DNA from: Scybalousia_A sp045221575
GTDB lineage: Bacteria > Bacteroidota > Bacteroidia > Bacteroidales > P3
DNA: 64,000 nucleotides
NCBI GenBank assembly: GCA_045221575.1
Contig: JBGUWU010000002.1
Location: 1 to 64,000 of the forward strand
Reading direction: 5' to 3'
A program made the translations under genes and the position numbers. The notes below the pieces were generated by a model. The model made no database searches. It worked only from the letters and a program-made list of their open reading frames with translations, and had not been told where the DNA came from. Position 1 is the first letter of the stretch; the number at the start of each line of letters is the position of its first letter. Positions 42,978 to 51,921 of this stretch are shown piece after piece.

Positions 42978-43469
42978 TTATTTAGAAAGTTCAATATATT
43001 TCTTAATAAGGTTTTCTTCGTCACCCTCAGCATAACCAGCGTGTTGCCAAAGTATATCTCCGTTTGCACCGATTATAAATGTGTGAGGAGGATTATTAAC
43101 ACCCATTGCACGTTTAAAGTCTGAGTTTTCATCAATCAAAACTTCGTATGTCCATTCTTGAGAAGCGACCATAGGTTTTACTTTTCCTTTTGTTCTTGTG
43201 TCGTCTAAGGAGATAGCATAAATCTTTATGCCTGTATCTTTCTGCCAATCTTCATAAAGTTCAGCCATTGCAGACAACTCTTGCAAACATGGGTGGCACC
43301 AAGTAGCCCAAAAACAAACAACAAAAGGCTTTCCATCATTGTTAAAAGAAGAAGTATTAACTACTTTTCCTTCTATGTTTTTGATGTTTGTACTTGCTAT
43401 TTTTGCATTTTGAGCATTAAGGAATAAAAATCCCGCTACCATAATAATAAATACGCAAATTCTTTTCAT
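42978..43469 (-). CDS. TlpA-like exported thioredoxin
   Basis: 163 aa with signal peptide (ending LFLNA-Q). Redox motif CHPC in FVVCFWATWCHPCLQELSAM, then IKIYAISLDDT, DENSDFKRAMGVNNPPHTFII (cis-Pro region) and the last strand. Likely reduces periplasmic disulfides or methionine/cytochrome maturation substrates. Gaps of 21 and 19 bp to polyprenyl synthase and flavodoxin genes suggest one transcript. Confidence 0.87.
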   Translation of the reverse strand: MKRICVFIIMVAGFLFLNAQNAKIASTNIKNIEGKVVNTSSFNNDGKPFVVCFWATWCHPCLQELSAMAELYEDWQKDTGIKIYAISLDDTRTKGKVKPMVASQEWTYEVLIDENSDFKRAMGVNNPPHTFIIGANGDILWQHAGYAEGDEENLIKKYIELSK

Positions 43470-43490
43470 TGTTTTATCTGTTTTTAATTG

Positions 43491-44471
43491 TTATTTATCT
43501 CTCTTTGTCAAATATTGTACCAATTCAAAAAGACTCTGTGAATATATATTCTTAGGAAAAGTGTTAATGATGTTTAATGCTTGTTCTGAATAAGAATTCA
43601 TTGTTTGTTCTGCTCTGTCTATAGCACCGCTATCACAGACCTTTTGCAATAAATCTTTAATCATTTCATCTGTTTTCTCAGAAGAGTAGAGCATACTTAA
43701 AACCTCTGCTTTTTCTTTTTCATCAACATTTTCTAAGTAATAGATCAAAGGGATAGTAATCTTGCTTTCTTTAATATCTATTCCTTTTTCTTTACCTGTA
43801 TTGTCTTTATAGTCTAAAATATCGTCTTTTATTTGGAATGCCATACCTATGGCTTTACCAAAGTCTTTAATTTGTTGAATGTTTATTTCTTCGTTGCTAT
43901 CTTTTTCACAAGAACAAGCACCACAAAGAACAGAAGCCTCAATCAATGATGCTGTTTTTTCGTAGATGACTTTCAAATAAAAGTCTAAAGAAGTATCTTT
44001 TTTGTCTGTCGCCTCATCTTCTCTAATTTCTCCTTGAGGTAAATCCATTGCAATTTTTCCAAAGATAGGCATTAGGTTAAAATCTTCCTGAGTTTGCAAA
44101 AGAGATAAAGCTTTACCATAAAGATAATCTCCAACTAATATCGCTAAATGATTATTAAAAGATGCGTTAAGAGTTCTTTTTCCTCTTCTTACAGTGCTTT
44201 CATCAATAACATCATCATGTAATAAAGAAGCAGTATGAAGCAGTTCAATAATTATTGCAGAACGAAAGGTTTGTTTTGTTGCTTTACCAAAAGTTAATGC
44301 ACAGAGAATAGTTATAATAGGACGGATACGTTTTCCTTTAAGAGAAACAACATACTTTAGCATATTATCCAACGAAGAATTGTCTGCAGAAAAACACGAT
44401 GCAAACATATCTTCAAAGTCTTTCAATTCTCTTGGAATACAATTAGTTATTTCTGTTAGTTTATTTGTCAT
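43491..44471 (-). CDS. polyprenyl diphosphate synthase
   Basis: All-trans chain-elongating prenyltransferase for quinone side chains. 326 aa. First Asp-rich motif LLHDDVIDE with RRGKRTLN after it, second motif QIKDDILDY, plus GKRIRPII and LVGDYLYGKA. Chain length (hepta-, octa- or nona-) cannot be read safely. -7 box TAATTTTG 20 bp before the ATG, inside the inverted repeat that also carries the kamD promoter. Confidence 0.88.
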   Translation of the reverse strand: MTNKLTEITNCIPRELKDFEDMFASCFSADNSSLDNMLKYVVSLKGKRIRPIITILCALTFGKATKQTFRSAIIIELLHTASLLHDDVIDESTVRRGKRTLNASFNNHLAILVGDYLYGKALSLLQTQEDFNLMPIFGKIAMDLPQGEIREDEATDKKDTSLDFYLKVIYEKTASLIEASVLCGACSCEKDSNEEINIQQIKDFGKAIGMAFQIKDDILDYKDNTGKEKGIDIKESKITIPLIYYLENVDEKEKAEVLSMLYSSEKTDEMIKDLLQKVCDSGAIDRAEQTMNSYSEQALNIINTFPKNIYSQSLFELVQYLTKRDK

Positions 44472-44490
44472 AATAGATTATATTTGTATG

Positions 44491-44498
44491 CAAAATTA
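44491..44498 (-). promoter_or_regulatory. -7 box (TAATTTTG) of the polyprenyl synthase operon
   Basis: Minus strand, 20 bp before the ATG. Its flank (a T-run, ATAATTTTGCA) is the same as that of the kamD promoter because both lie in the inverted repeat arms. Confidence 0.6.
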
Positions 44499-44672
44499 TA
44501 AAAAAAATTAGTAATTAGAAATTAGAAATCTTCATTTAATTAGAAATTAGTAATGAGAAATGAGAAATTACGTACAGCAATTAAAAAAAATCAGCATTAA
44601 TCCACCAATCCTTAATTTCTAATTTCTAATTTCTAATTTCTAATTACTAATTACTAATTATTCATTACTAAT
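44491..44672. repeat. AATTAG tract with B core (right arm of the 39/44 kb inverted pair)
   Basis: B3 core in the opposite orientation to that at 39.3 kb (TTACGTACAGCAATTAAAAA then CAGCATTAATCCACCAATCC). The tract reaches from the polyprenyl synthase promoter to the stop codon of the helicase gene. Confidence 0.75.
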
Positions 44673-46074
44673 TTGAAAAAAAGTTTTCACTGAAATTAAC
44701 CAGATATAATTTCTTTTTTGCTCTTGTTATTGCAGTGTATAGCCAACGAAAATATTCTTTATTAAGAGAATCTTCTGTTAGATAACTTTGAAAGACAAAG
44801 ACAACGTTCCAACCTCCACCTTGTGATTTATGGCAAGTAAGACAAGAAGCAAACTTAACTTGTAAAGCATTGAAGTATTCATCGTTTAAGGTCTTTCTTT
44901 TAGCATTTACTTTGTTGTGTTCCTGTTCGTAGTAATATTGAAATATATTTTCATATAAACTTATCTCTCTTTCTCTGTCTAAAGAAGCCTTTTCTATGTT
45001 TAGAGTGTTAAGTAATATCTTTACTTCTACTTCAACGGCATTCTCATAATCATCAAAACATATAGCAACATTAGCAAAACGAAATCCAAATTTATCTTCA
45101 TAGCCTATAACTCTGTTTATTCTGAAAATATCTCCGTTTGCAATAAATCCCATTGCATTATCATCTTCCAGCCAAAAATAATTATTTTTCACAACCATAA
45201 GTCTATCTCCTGCTTCTAAAAGAGTTTCTCTTTCTAAAATAGTGTAACGTATTAGATTATTTAGAGTATTTGCTTGATAATTGCTTTTGGCTATAACAAT
45301 TACTTCATCTTCTCCATATTCTTTGTAAGCCATTCTCAAATATTCTTCAAAATCTGTTGAAGATATACTCTCCACATCTTTTAAACTCAAGGTCTTGAAG
45401 ATAGGTAGTGAAAAGTTTTTTTTGTATAACCTATATCTGAGATTAGAAGCATTCTTTAATATCCCTGATTGTAAAGCTTGTCTAACCACTTGTGTTAATT
45501 GAAAAGAAAGAGTAGAAACAGAAAAAAGATTGTCTAAGTATTCTGGGTCTAAAGCGTGAGATAACTCTTGTCCAACAGGAGGTAACTGAGCTGTATCTCC
45601 AATAAATATAGCTTTACAACCATCACCGGAGAAAACATATTGCATTAAATCTTCTAAAAGATTACGTTGAAACATATTGTTGTCTGTCCCTATCATAGAA
45701 GCTTCATCAATAATAAAAATAGTATCTTTAGAACGATTTTCTTTTAGACGAAAACTAAACGAAGAGTCTTCATGATGAGAGAAATATATACGTTTATGAA
45801 TGGTGAAAGCTTTCTTGTTGGAATACATAGACAAGACTTTGGCTGCTCTTCCCGTAGGTGCGAGTAAAACAGATTGAAGATGAAACTTGGGCAATGTTTT
45901 TATAAGAGCAGACATCATAGTTGTTTTGCCTGTTCCTGCATATCCTTTGAGAACAAATAACTTATTTGTGTTAAAAAATAAAAAGTTTTTTAGTAAAGAT
46001 AAAACTTGTCTTTGGTCATCTGTTGGAGTGAAACCAAGATTTTTTAGAAATATATCTTCAAAATTAGCTTGCAT
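44668..46074 (-). CDS. RecD-like superfamily 1 helicase
   Basis: 468 aa. Walker A GYAGTGKTTM (Lys50), motif Ia LLAPTGRAAKVLS, Walker B IIDEASMIG, motif III FIGDTAQLPPVGQ, motif IV LTQVVRQ, and the C-terminal UvrD_C_2 signature SCLTCHKSQGGGWNVVFVF with WLYTAITRAKKKLYLVN. Resembles the compact RecD/Dda-type 5'-3' helicases; the N-terminal domains of RecD2 are missing, so it is likely a stand-alone repair or replication-restart helicase. Starts 3 bp after apbE. Ends FSN-TAG spelled by the repeat. Confidence 0.85.
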   Translation of the reverse strand: MQANFEDIFLKNLGFTPTDDQRQVLSLLKNFLFFNTNKLFVLKGYAGTGKTTMMSALIKTLPKFHLQSVLLAPTGRAAKVLSMYSNKKAFTIHKRIYFSHHEDSSFSFRLKENRSKDTIFIIDEASMIGTDNNMFQRNLLEDLMQYVFSGDGCKAIFIGDTAQLPPVGQELSHALDPEYLDNLFSVSTLSFQLTQVVRQALQSGILKNASNLRYRLYKKNFSLPIFKTLSLKDVESISSTDFEEYLRMAYKEYGEDEVIVIAKSNYQANTLNNLIRYTILERETLLEAGDRLMVVKNNYFWLEDDNAMGFIANGDIFRINRVIGYEDKFGFRFANVAICFDDYENAVEVEVKILLNTLNIEKASLDREREISLYENIFQYYYEQEHNKVNAKRKTLNDEYFNALQVKFASCLTCHKSQGGGWNVVFVFQSYLTEDSLNKEYFRWLYTAITRAKKKLYLVNFSENFFSN

Positions 46075-46077
46075 TAC

Positions 46078-47082
46078 TTACTTAACAACATATTGGTTAA
46101 AGTTATCGCTTTGCCAAGTAAGCATTTCTCCTTTGTCATTAGAGTATATTAGATAAGCAGCATATTCTTTGTGTTGTAGAAGAAACTCTTTCGTCTTATC
46201 TAATCCCATAACCATAAAAGCTGTTGCTAATCCATCTGCTGTAGTAGCATCTTTAGCAACAACGGAAGCACTTAACAGAGAGTGTTTTACAGGACGTGCT
46301 GTTTTAGGATCAATGGTATGAGAATATTTTATGCCATTTTCAATATAGAATTTTCTATAACTGCCAGAAGTGACTATTCCTTTATCTTTTAAGTTTATGG
46401 TTATGTTGTATTTTCTTTCAGCGTTGGGATTGTTTGATGGTTTTTCTATTGCAACACTCCACATCTTATTGTTAGGCTTTTTCCCTTTGCAATAGACTTC
46501 TCCACCTACATCAACAATAAAATTATTCACGCCTTTCTTTAAAAAGAACTTACTAATCATATCTGTAGTATAACCTTGAGCAATCGCATTGAAGTCTAAT
46601 TGTGTTTCTTTGTAGGTTTTTATTAGTTTTTTGTTGTTGTCTATCTTCACGTTCTTTATTCCGACAAACTGTAATAAAGAATCCAATAAACTTTCCGAAA
46701 GTTCTTGCTTGTTTTTATTAGCAAATCCGTATGCTTGTACAACTCCTCCAACTGTGATGTCTAAGGCTCCAGATGTAAGTTCGTTTATTTCTTTTGCGAT
46801 ATTGAAATTATCAACAAACATAGAGTTTAACTCCACTTCTTCATTGTTGTTTAACTTTGTAAGTAAAGAGTTTTTATTCCATAAAGAAAAAGTATTATCA
46901 ACAGCGGAGAAGATGCTGTCAATACCTTTCTTTATTCCTGTTGTATCAGAAGAGTATATTATTATATGATAGTATGTTCCTTGAGTAAAACCATCGAAAG
47001 TGTATTTCTGTTCTTGCTTTTGACAAGATATAAAAACAAATACAATAAACAGAATATTAAACCAACGTAATAACTTTATCAT
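46078..47082 (-). CDS. apbE: FAD:protein FMN transferase (ApbE), lipoprotein
   Basis: Attaches FMN covalently to Thr/Ser of exported flavoproteins such as NqrB/C and RnfG/D. 334 aa with lipoprotein signal (VFVFISC). Motifs: FTQGTYYHI, GALDITVGGVVQAYGF, LDFNAIAQGYTTDMI, FIVDVGGEVYCKGKK, YSHTIDPKTARPV and the Mg-binding DATTADGLATAFMVMG. Its first four bases overlap the end of the LtaS-like gene. No nqr/rnf genes are in the window. Confidence 0.93.
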   Translation of the reverse strand: MIKLLRWFNILFIVFVFISCQKQEQKYTFDGFTQGTYYHIIIYSSDTTGIKKGIDSIFSAVDNTFSLWNKNSLLTKLNNNEEVELNSMFVDNFNIAKEINELTSGALDITVGGVVQAYGFANKNKQELSESLLDSLLQFVGIKNVKIDNNKKLIKTYKETQLDFNAIAQGYTTDMISKFFLKKGVNNFIVDVGGEVYCKGKKPNNKMWSVAIEKPSNNPNAERKYNITINLKDKGIVTSGSYRKFYIENGIKYSHTIDPKTARPVKHSLLSASVVAKDATTADGLATAFMVMGLDKTKEFLLQHKEYAAYLIYSNDKGEMLTWQSDNFNQYVVK

Positions 47083-48947
47083 TGTTTTTTCATTTTCTTT
47101 TGAGCTATGTTGTATTCAGAAGCTTGAAACATAGAAAATACATATTCTTTCATCTTAGTAGCCATTTCTTCATCTGAAAATGTCTCTACTTTAATAAGAG
47201 TATCACTTGTATTTATGTTAGTATCTTTTGTTCCTATATTCTTAAACTCATATTTCTTGTTTTTATTCCAAGTATATACAAAGTTATTGTTTCTTACGGT
47301 CATTTCATCTTGTTTTGAAGAGAAAGCAAAAGAACGTCTTTCAGTGTAGATGTTAAGTCCCATTGTTTCGTTCTTGTAGTTTTTGTCCAACATGGCTAAG
47401 ATTGTAGGCATTATATCCATCTGACAAGCAATAGTATTGTTCTTTTCTGCTTTAAACATCTTAGGAGCATAGAAATAAAGAGGAACTTTAGTATTATAAC
47501 CGTTAGCACCAACAAAAACTATCAAAGTGTTTTTAAACCAAGAGTATTTCTTAGCCTCGTTAAGCACTTGTCCAACTTTCTTATCTGAGGCTTTTATGTG
47601 GTTTTTAACGTTGTCTTTGCTGACAAACACACATGCAAAGAAAGGAGCATTGGCTTCTGTTAATGCTTTAGCGTCTTTCTTTAAATCGTTGGCTTTTCCA
47701 GAGAATATTATGTCAATATCGTTGGCAAGTAAGTAGCGTGTTGTGTTGTCGGTCTTCTGTGCTTTTGAGGTAAAGAAAAAAGTCTTGTACCCATACTGCT
47801 TTAGCAAGGTAGGTAATCCATTCATTTTAGGAATGACAGTGGAAACCATAGAATTGTTTGAGAAGATATTAGGATAGGCAAACAATATTGAGAACAAACC
47901 ATTGTAAGAATGTTCTCCATCTGCATAAACATTAGTAAAGTTTAACGAAGAAGTACTAACACGATAAAGATTAGGAGTTCTTTGTCTTGAGATATCTTTA
48001 GAAGTTATTCCTTCCATTACAACAAAAAGAATATTTGTTTTCTCTTTTAATTCAGGCATAACACCAAGAATATCATCACAGTTAGCAAATTCCTGAGCAA
48101 CAATTTCTCTTGCTTTTATTGGGTCTATGTAAGGAACATTGTTTTTCTTTATTTCTTTTTCTTCTTCAAAACTTTTTAGAATAGAGAATACAGGGCTTAC
48201 ACCTAATTGATTAAAGAAATCATTGTCAGAAAAATAAGCAGAAGACATAGTAACAGGATTTTTTTCTGTTATCTTACCTCGTATTCCAATGAAACAAAGT
48301 CCAAATAAAATCAATCCAACAACAATAACTTTAGCTACAGGTTGCTTTGCATTATATGGAGGTATTGTTTTAAATAATGTAGCATTATATAGACAATACA
48401 TAAGCCAAAGAAACCATATCACAGAACCTGAGAATACTATGATATACAATAGATATATAGGAGAATGAAGAAGCACTTCAAACAAATATTTTGGTGTCTT
48501 CATCCAAGAAAGAACAATGATATTAATATGACTTTGAAAATAAGTGAAGTAAGCCGCATCTAAGGTGTGTATAAGAAATAATAGAAAACACAGAAATGTT
48601 AATATAATATGCAAAGGACGAAGAAACCAACGGCGATTATAGTTAGTTAGAGCGAATATAAACATCAATAATAAGAAAGGTATAAAAACTCTACAGACAG
48701 CCAAACTATCAAACCTTATTCCTTGCAATAAAGAACGTAAAAGCATTACTATATTTAAATCAGAAAGGGTAGTGGCACAATGAACAAAAAATATTACCAC
48801 TCTAAATATCATCATAAAGAAGATAGTTAGGAAATACACACCTAAAACATATCTTAATTGCAAAGGAGTGTTGGATTTAACTCTTTGAGTTATGTTGTTG
48901 TTAAAATTAGTTTTTGCCTCCTTTATTTTGTCTATTGTCTTTGACAT
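47079..48947 (-). CDS. LtaS-like membrane sulfatase-fold protein with degenerate active site
   Basis: 622 aa. Five or so N-terminal membrane helices (about 30-210), then a periplasmic sulfatase/phosphotransferase fold: ILFVVMEGITSKDIS, VYADGEHSYNGLFSILFAYPN, GYKTFFFTSKAQKTDN, and FKNTLIVFVGANGYNTKVPLYFYAP. In active LtaS/phosphoethanolamine transferases the nucleophilic Thr lies in the second region and an Asp-His pair (ADHG) in the last; here the Thr position reads HSYNG and the Asp-His pair is replaced by ANG. The metal-binding Glu of VVME remains. Probably a catalytically dead member or one with altered chemistry. Overlaps apbE by 4 bp. Confidence 0.78.
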   Translation of the reverse strand: MSKTIDKIKEAKTNFNNNITQRVKSNTPLQLRYVLGVYFLTIFFMMIFRVVIFFVHCATTLSDLNIVMLLRSLLQGIRFDSLAVCRVFIPFLLLMFIFALTNYNRRWFLRPLHIILTFLCFLLFLIHTLDAAYFTYFQSHINIIVLSWMKTPKYLFEVLLHSPIYLLYIIVFSGSVIWFLWLMYCLYNATLFKTIPPYNAKQPVAKVIVVGLILFGLCFIGIRGKITEKNPVTMSSAYFSDNDFFNQLGVSPVFSILKSFEEEKEIKKNNVPYIDPIKAREIVAQEFANCDDILGVMPELKEKTNILFVVMEGITSKDISRQRTPNLYRVSTSSLNFTNVYADGEHSYNGLFSILFAYPNIFSNNSMVSTVIPKMNGLPTLLKQYGYKTFFFTSKAQKTDNTTRYLLANDIDIIFSGKANDLKKDAKALTEANAPFFACVFVSKDNVKNHIKASDKKVGQVLNEAKKYSWFKNTLIVFVGANGYNTKVPLYFYAPKMFKAEKNNTIACQMDIMPTILAMLDKNYKNETMGLNIYTERRSFAFSSKQDEMTVRNNNFVYTWNKNKKYEFKNIGTKDTNINTSDTLIKVETFSDEEMATKMKEYVFSMFQASEYNIAQKKMKKQ

Positions 48948-48970
48948 AATATGAGTTGAATTCCTGAGAA

Positions 48971-49792
48971 TTAATATTGTTCATTTTTATTAGGGAAGTC
49001 TCCTGTCTTAACATCAGAAGAATATTGTCTTACAGCAGAACGAATTTCATCACCCATAGACATATATCTTCTTAGAAAACGAGGAGAAAAATCTTGTGTT
49101 ATTCCAAGCATATCGTGTAGAACAAGAACTTGTCCATCGGTATATCTTCCTGCTCCTATACCTATTGTTGGTATAGTTAGTTGCTCAGAGATACGTTTTG
49201 CTAAAAGAGCGGGTATTTTCTCTAATACAACAGCAAAGCAGCCAGCCTTTTCTAATGCTATAGCATCTTCAATAATTTTTTCTGCCTCATTTTCTGTTGT
49301 CGCTCTAACAGTATAAGTTCCAAATTTGTTTATACTTTGTGGAGTTAAGCCTAAGTGTCCCATAACGGGAATACCTGCAGATAGTATTCTGCTTATGCTT
49401 TCTACTATTTCTTTTCCTCCTTCAAGTTTTATAGCGTTTGCAGCTGTTTCTTTCATTATTCGTATTGCAGAAGATAGAGCCATTTTGCTGTTTCCTTGGT
49501 AAGAACCAAAAGGTAAATCAACAACAACTAAGGCACGCTTTACTCCTCTAACAACAGAAGCAGCGTGATATATCATTTCGTCTAAGGTGATTGGTAATGT
49601 GGTTTCATAACCTGCCATTACGTTTGCAGCGCTGTCGCCTACAAGAATAACATCAATACCTGAAGAATCCACAAGTTTAGCCATGGAATAATCGTATGCG
49701 GTTATCATTGCTATCTTTTCACCTTTGAGAGTCATATTCCCAAGAGTATGGACGGTAACCTTCTTTAATGAGTCTTGCTTTGCTACTGACAT
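48971..49792 (-). CDS. panB: 3-methyl-2-oxobutanoate hydroxymethyltransferase
   Basis: First committed step of pantothenate synthesis: transfers a hydroxymethyl group from methylene-tetrahydrofolate to 2-oxoisovalerate. 273 aa, full length. Motifs: MITAYDYSMAKLVDSSGIDV, ILVGDSAANVMAGY (metal Asp), VVVDLPFGSYQG, AIKLEGGKEI, VMGHLGLTPQS, TIGIGAGRYTDGQVLVLHDMLG. First gene of the panB/LtaS-like/apbE/helicase run. panC and panE are not here. Confidence 0.95.
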   Translation of the reverse strand: MSVAKQDSLKKVTVHTLGNMTLKGEKIAMITAYDYSMAKLVDSSGIDVILVGDSAANVMAGYETTLPITLDEMIYHAASVVRGVKRALVVVDLPFGSYQGNSKMALSSAIRIMKETAANAIKLEGGKEIVESISRILSAGIPVMGHLGLTPQSINKFGTYTVRATTENEAEKIIEDAIALEKAGCFAVVLEKIPALLAKRISEQLTIPTIGIGAGRYTDGQVLVLHDMLGITQDFSPRFLRRYMSMGDEIRSAVRQYSSDVKTGDFPNKNEQY

Positions 49793-49825
49793 AACTTTGT
49801 TCTACTTATTTTTTAATACAAGTCG

Positions 49826-49833
49826 CAAAAGTA
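49826..49833 (-). promoter_or_regulatory. -7 box (TACTTTTG) of the panB operon
   Basis: Minus-strand TAnnTTTG, 34 bp before the panB ATG. Confidence 0.55.
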
Positions 49834-49995
49834 CAACTTTCTAATGAAATAATAAAAATATTTTAATCAAACTTGTATTAAAAAAACATAGACAACAAAT
49901 ATGGGTAATTCAAAAGATAAGTAGGACGATGTTAAACACAGTGAAAAGAAATTTATATTCTTTTTGTGTTATAAAAAGCTTATGTTACTTTTATT

Positions 49996-50060
49996 GTAAA
50001 AACATCAAAATTTAATTTACGAAAATCAAATTTTAATTTACGAAAATCAAAACTTTTTTT
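49996..50060. repeat. AT-rich direct repeats of the AAAATCAA type
   Basis: Two near-identical 21-bp units (TTTAATTTACGAAAATCAA) in tandem at about 50004-50048, ending TCAAAACTTTTTTT. The 419-bp gap between panB and the tRNA contains this repeat and the tRNA terminator; no ORF of substance is seen. Confidence 0.55.
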
Positions 50061-50175
50061 ATTAAAAGTAAGACTTATTTGATTAGCTGTATATAATTAG
50101 CGTTAGTGTGTAGGATAAATATGGATTAATATTGAAATTACAGTTTTATTTTCAATTACTATTATACAAAAAAAA

Positions 50176-50201
50176 AGACGAGTAGCATAACTACTTCGTC
50201 T
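50176..50201 (-). terminator. terminator of tRNA-Lys
   Basis: Stem AGACGA-GTAG / CTAC-t-TCGTCT (one bulged base, 5-nt loop) followed on the minus strand by nine T. Confidence 0.85.
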
Positions 50202-50211
50202 TCTAACCTTG

Positions 50212-50284
50212 TGACTAATCTGGGATTCGAACCCAGGACCCCATCCTTAAAAGGGATGTGCTCTACCTGCTGAGCTAATTAGTC
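50212..50284 (-). tRNA. tRNA-Lys (anticodon TTT)
   Basis: 73-nt cloverleaf: acceptor GACTAAT/ATTAGTC, D arm GCTC AGCAGGTA GAGC, anticodon stem CATCC/GGATG with loop CTTTTAA, TpsiC arm CTGGG TTCGAAT CCCAG, discriminator A. CCA is not encoded. Own promoter and terminator. Confidence 0.97.
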
Positions 50285-50334
50285 TTACCCTTAAACAAAG
50301 AAAAGTTCGTTGCCCAACCTTAACTTTGCGAGTG

Positions 50335-50366
50335 CAAAATTATATCAAATAATTTAAATGACCAAA
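50335..50366 (-). promoter_or_regulatory. consensus promoter of tRNA-Lys
   Basis: Minus strand TTTG (50363-50366), 20-bp gap, TAATTTTG (50335-50342): a perfect consensus, about 43 bp ahead of the predicted mature 5' end. Confidence 0.8.
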
Positions 50367-50425
50367 TAAAAATATATAAAAAATTGAGTTTTTATTTTTA
50401 TAACTTGAATATCAGTATAATAATT

Positions 50426-51868
50426 TTATATATTTTTGTTCTTTTTGCTTATGATAAACAGGCCTAAGAAGGTTAAAAAGCCATTCAATAGCAATAATTC
50501 AAAGTCAAAAGAGTAGTTGAACCAAGCAAGAGAGTTATTGTTCAGAATAAAACAAATAACAGGTGAGAGAATACAAACTAAAGGTACAAACTTGTCGCTT
50601 ACTTTTCTTTTAGAAACAAGTCCAAAGGCAAACAAGCCAAGTAATGGACCGTATGTAATACTTGCTATTTGATAAAGAATATCTATTAGATGTTCATTTT
50701 TGTTATGATAGTAGAAAATAATTATCAGTGTGAATAACAAAGCAAAAGAAATATGAACAAAATGGCGGATACGAGTTTTTTGTTTTTCTGTTTTTTTCTG
50801 TTTCTCAAAATTAAGAAAATCTATACAGAAAGCAGTTGTTAAGGAAGTCAAAGCTCCATCTGCACTTGGATACAAAGCAGAAATTAATCCGATGATAAAG
50901 ACTATAGAAGCCAAAGGTGGAAGATAATTAATAGCAACTTCTGCAAAAAGACCATCACCTGAGGTCTCAATGCCATTCTTTGCTTTAAAGATATATAGAG
51001 CTGCTCCTAACATAAGGAATAAGAAATTGACAACAAACAAGATTAAAGAAAAGGTTATCATATTCTTTTGAGCAGAAGAGATGTCTTTGCATGAAAGGTT
51101 TTTCTGCATCATTTCTTGATCTAAGCCTGTCATTGCAATACAGATGAATGCACCTCCAAGTATTTGTTTCCACCAACAATTACGTGAGGCAGTATCTGTG
51201 TCAATAAAGGTGAAGTAATCGCTTGCTGAAATATTTTTTATCATTCCCAAGAAAGAGAAATCTAAGGCGTGAGCTACCATTACAAAACACATAATCAAAG
51301 CCAAAAGCATAAATGTTGTCTGTAAGGTATCAGTCCAAACTATTGTTTTTACACCACCTTTTATTGTGAATAACAGAATTAAGGCTAAGAACAAGGCAAC
51401 GGTGAGTTCAAAAGGAATGCCCCATGCTTTGAAAACAAAGTCATATAAAACAATGATGACGATAAACATTCTTAAACTTGCACCTAAACAACGGGAGAGT
51501 ATGAAAAAGAAAGAGCCTGTCTTATGAGCAAAGAAGCCAAAGCGTTTATCTAAATAAGTATATATGCTAACGAGGTTTAACTTATAGTAAGTAGGCATCA
51601 GAACAAAGGCTATTACTAAATAACCTAAGAAGTAACCTAAAACCATCAGCATATAGGTGAACATTCTGTCATTAACCCAACCGGGAACACTCATAAAAGT
51701 AACACCAGACAAAGACGCACCAATCATTCCATAAGCAACTACAAACCAAGGACTCTTTTTATTGCCTTGAAAAAATGATTTGCTATTTGCTTTATGCGAA
51801 GTTATTAAAGTTACACCAAATAAAAGGAGTGTATATACTATAAATACAATAAAAATAATTGTTTCCAT
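50426..51868 (-). CDS. sodium:solute symporter (SSS family)
   Basis: 480-aa inner-membrane protein with about 13 hydrophobic helices. The first helix region (FIVYTLLLFGVTLITSHKA), SKSFFQGNKKSPWFVVAYGMIGASLSGVTFM and PGWV are typical of SSS transporters; GAFICIAMTGLDQEMMQKNLSCKD and YPSADGALTSLTTAFCIDFL contain the Na+-site Ser/Thr-rich segment. The substrate cannot be told; sialic acid, proline or sugar transporters all belong here. Gap of 53 bp to tcdA upstream. Confidence 0.88.
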   Translation of the reverse strand: METIIFIVFIVYTLLLFGVTLITSHKANSKSFFQGNKKSPWFVVAYGMIGASLSGVTFMSVPGWVNDRMFTYMLMVLGYFLGYLVIAFVLMPTYYKLNLVSIYTYLDKRFGFFAHKTGSFFFILSRCLGASLRMFIVIIVLYDFVFKAWGIPFELTVALFLALILLFTIKGGVKTIVWTDTLQTTFMLLALIMCFVMVAHALDFSFLGMIKNISASDYFTFIDTDTASRNCWWKQILGGAFICIAMTGLDQEMMQKNLSCKDISSAQKNMITFSLILFVVNFLFLMLGAALYIFKAKNGIETSGDGLFAEVAINYLPPLASIVFIIGLISALYPSADGALTSLTTAFCIDFLNFEKQKKTEKQKTRIRHFVHISFALLFTLIIIFYYHNKNEHLIDILYQIASITYGPLLGLFAFGLVSKRKVSDKFVPLVCILSPVICFILNNNSLAWFNYSFDFELLLLNGFLTFLGLFIISKKNKNI

Positions 51869-51921
51869 AAAAATTAAGTTTAGTTTTTTCTTGACAAGAT
51901 TAAATTACATAATTTTATTTT

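Noticed and set aside
42959..43069. Upstream extension of the flavodoxin frame
   Set aside because: It lies largely inside the TlpA-like gene and would bury a proper lipoprotein signal.
39247..44672. Composite transposon bounded by the inverted arms
   Set aside because: The arms resemble IS-flanked structure, but there is no transposase, no target duplication, and the arms belong to a repeat family found between many genes.
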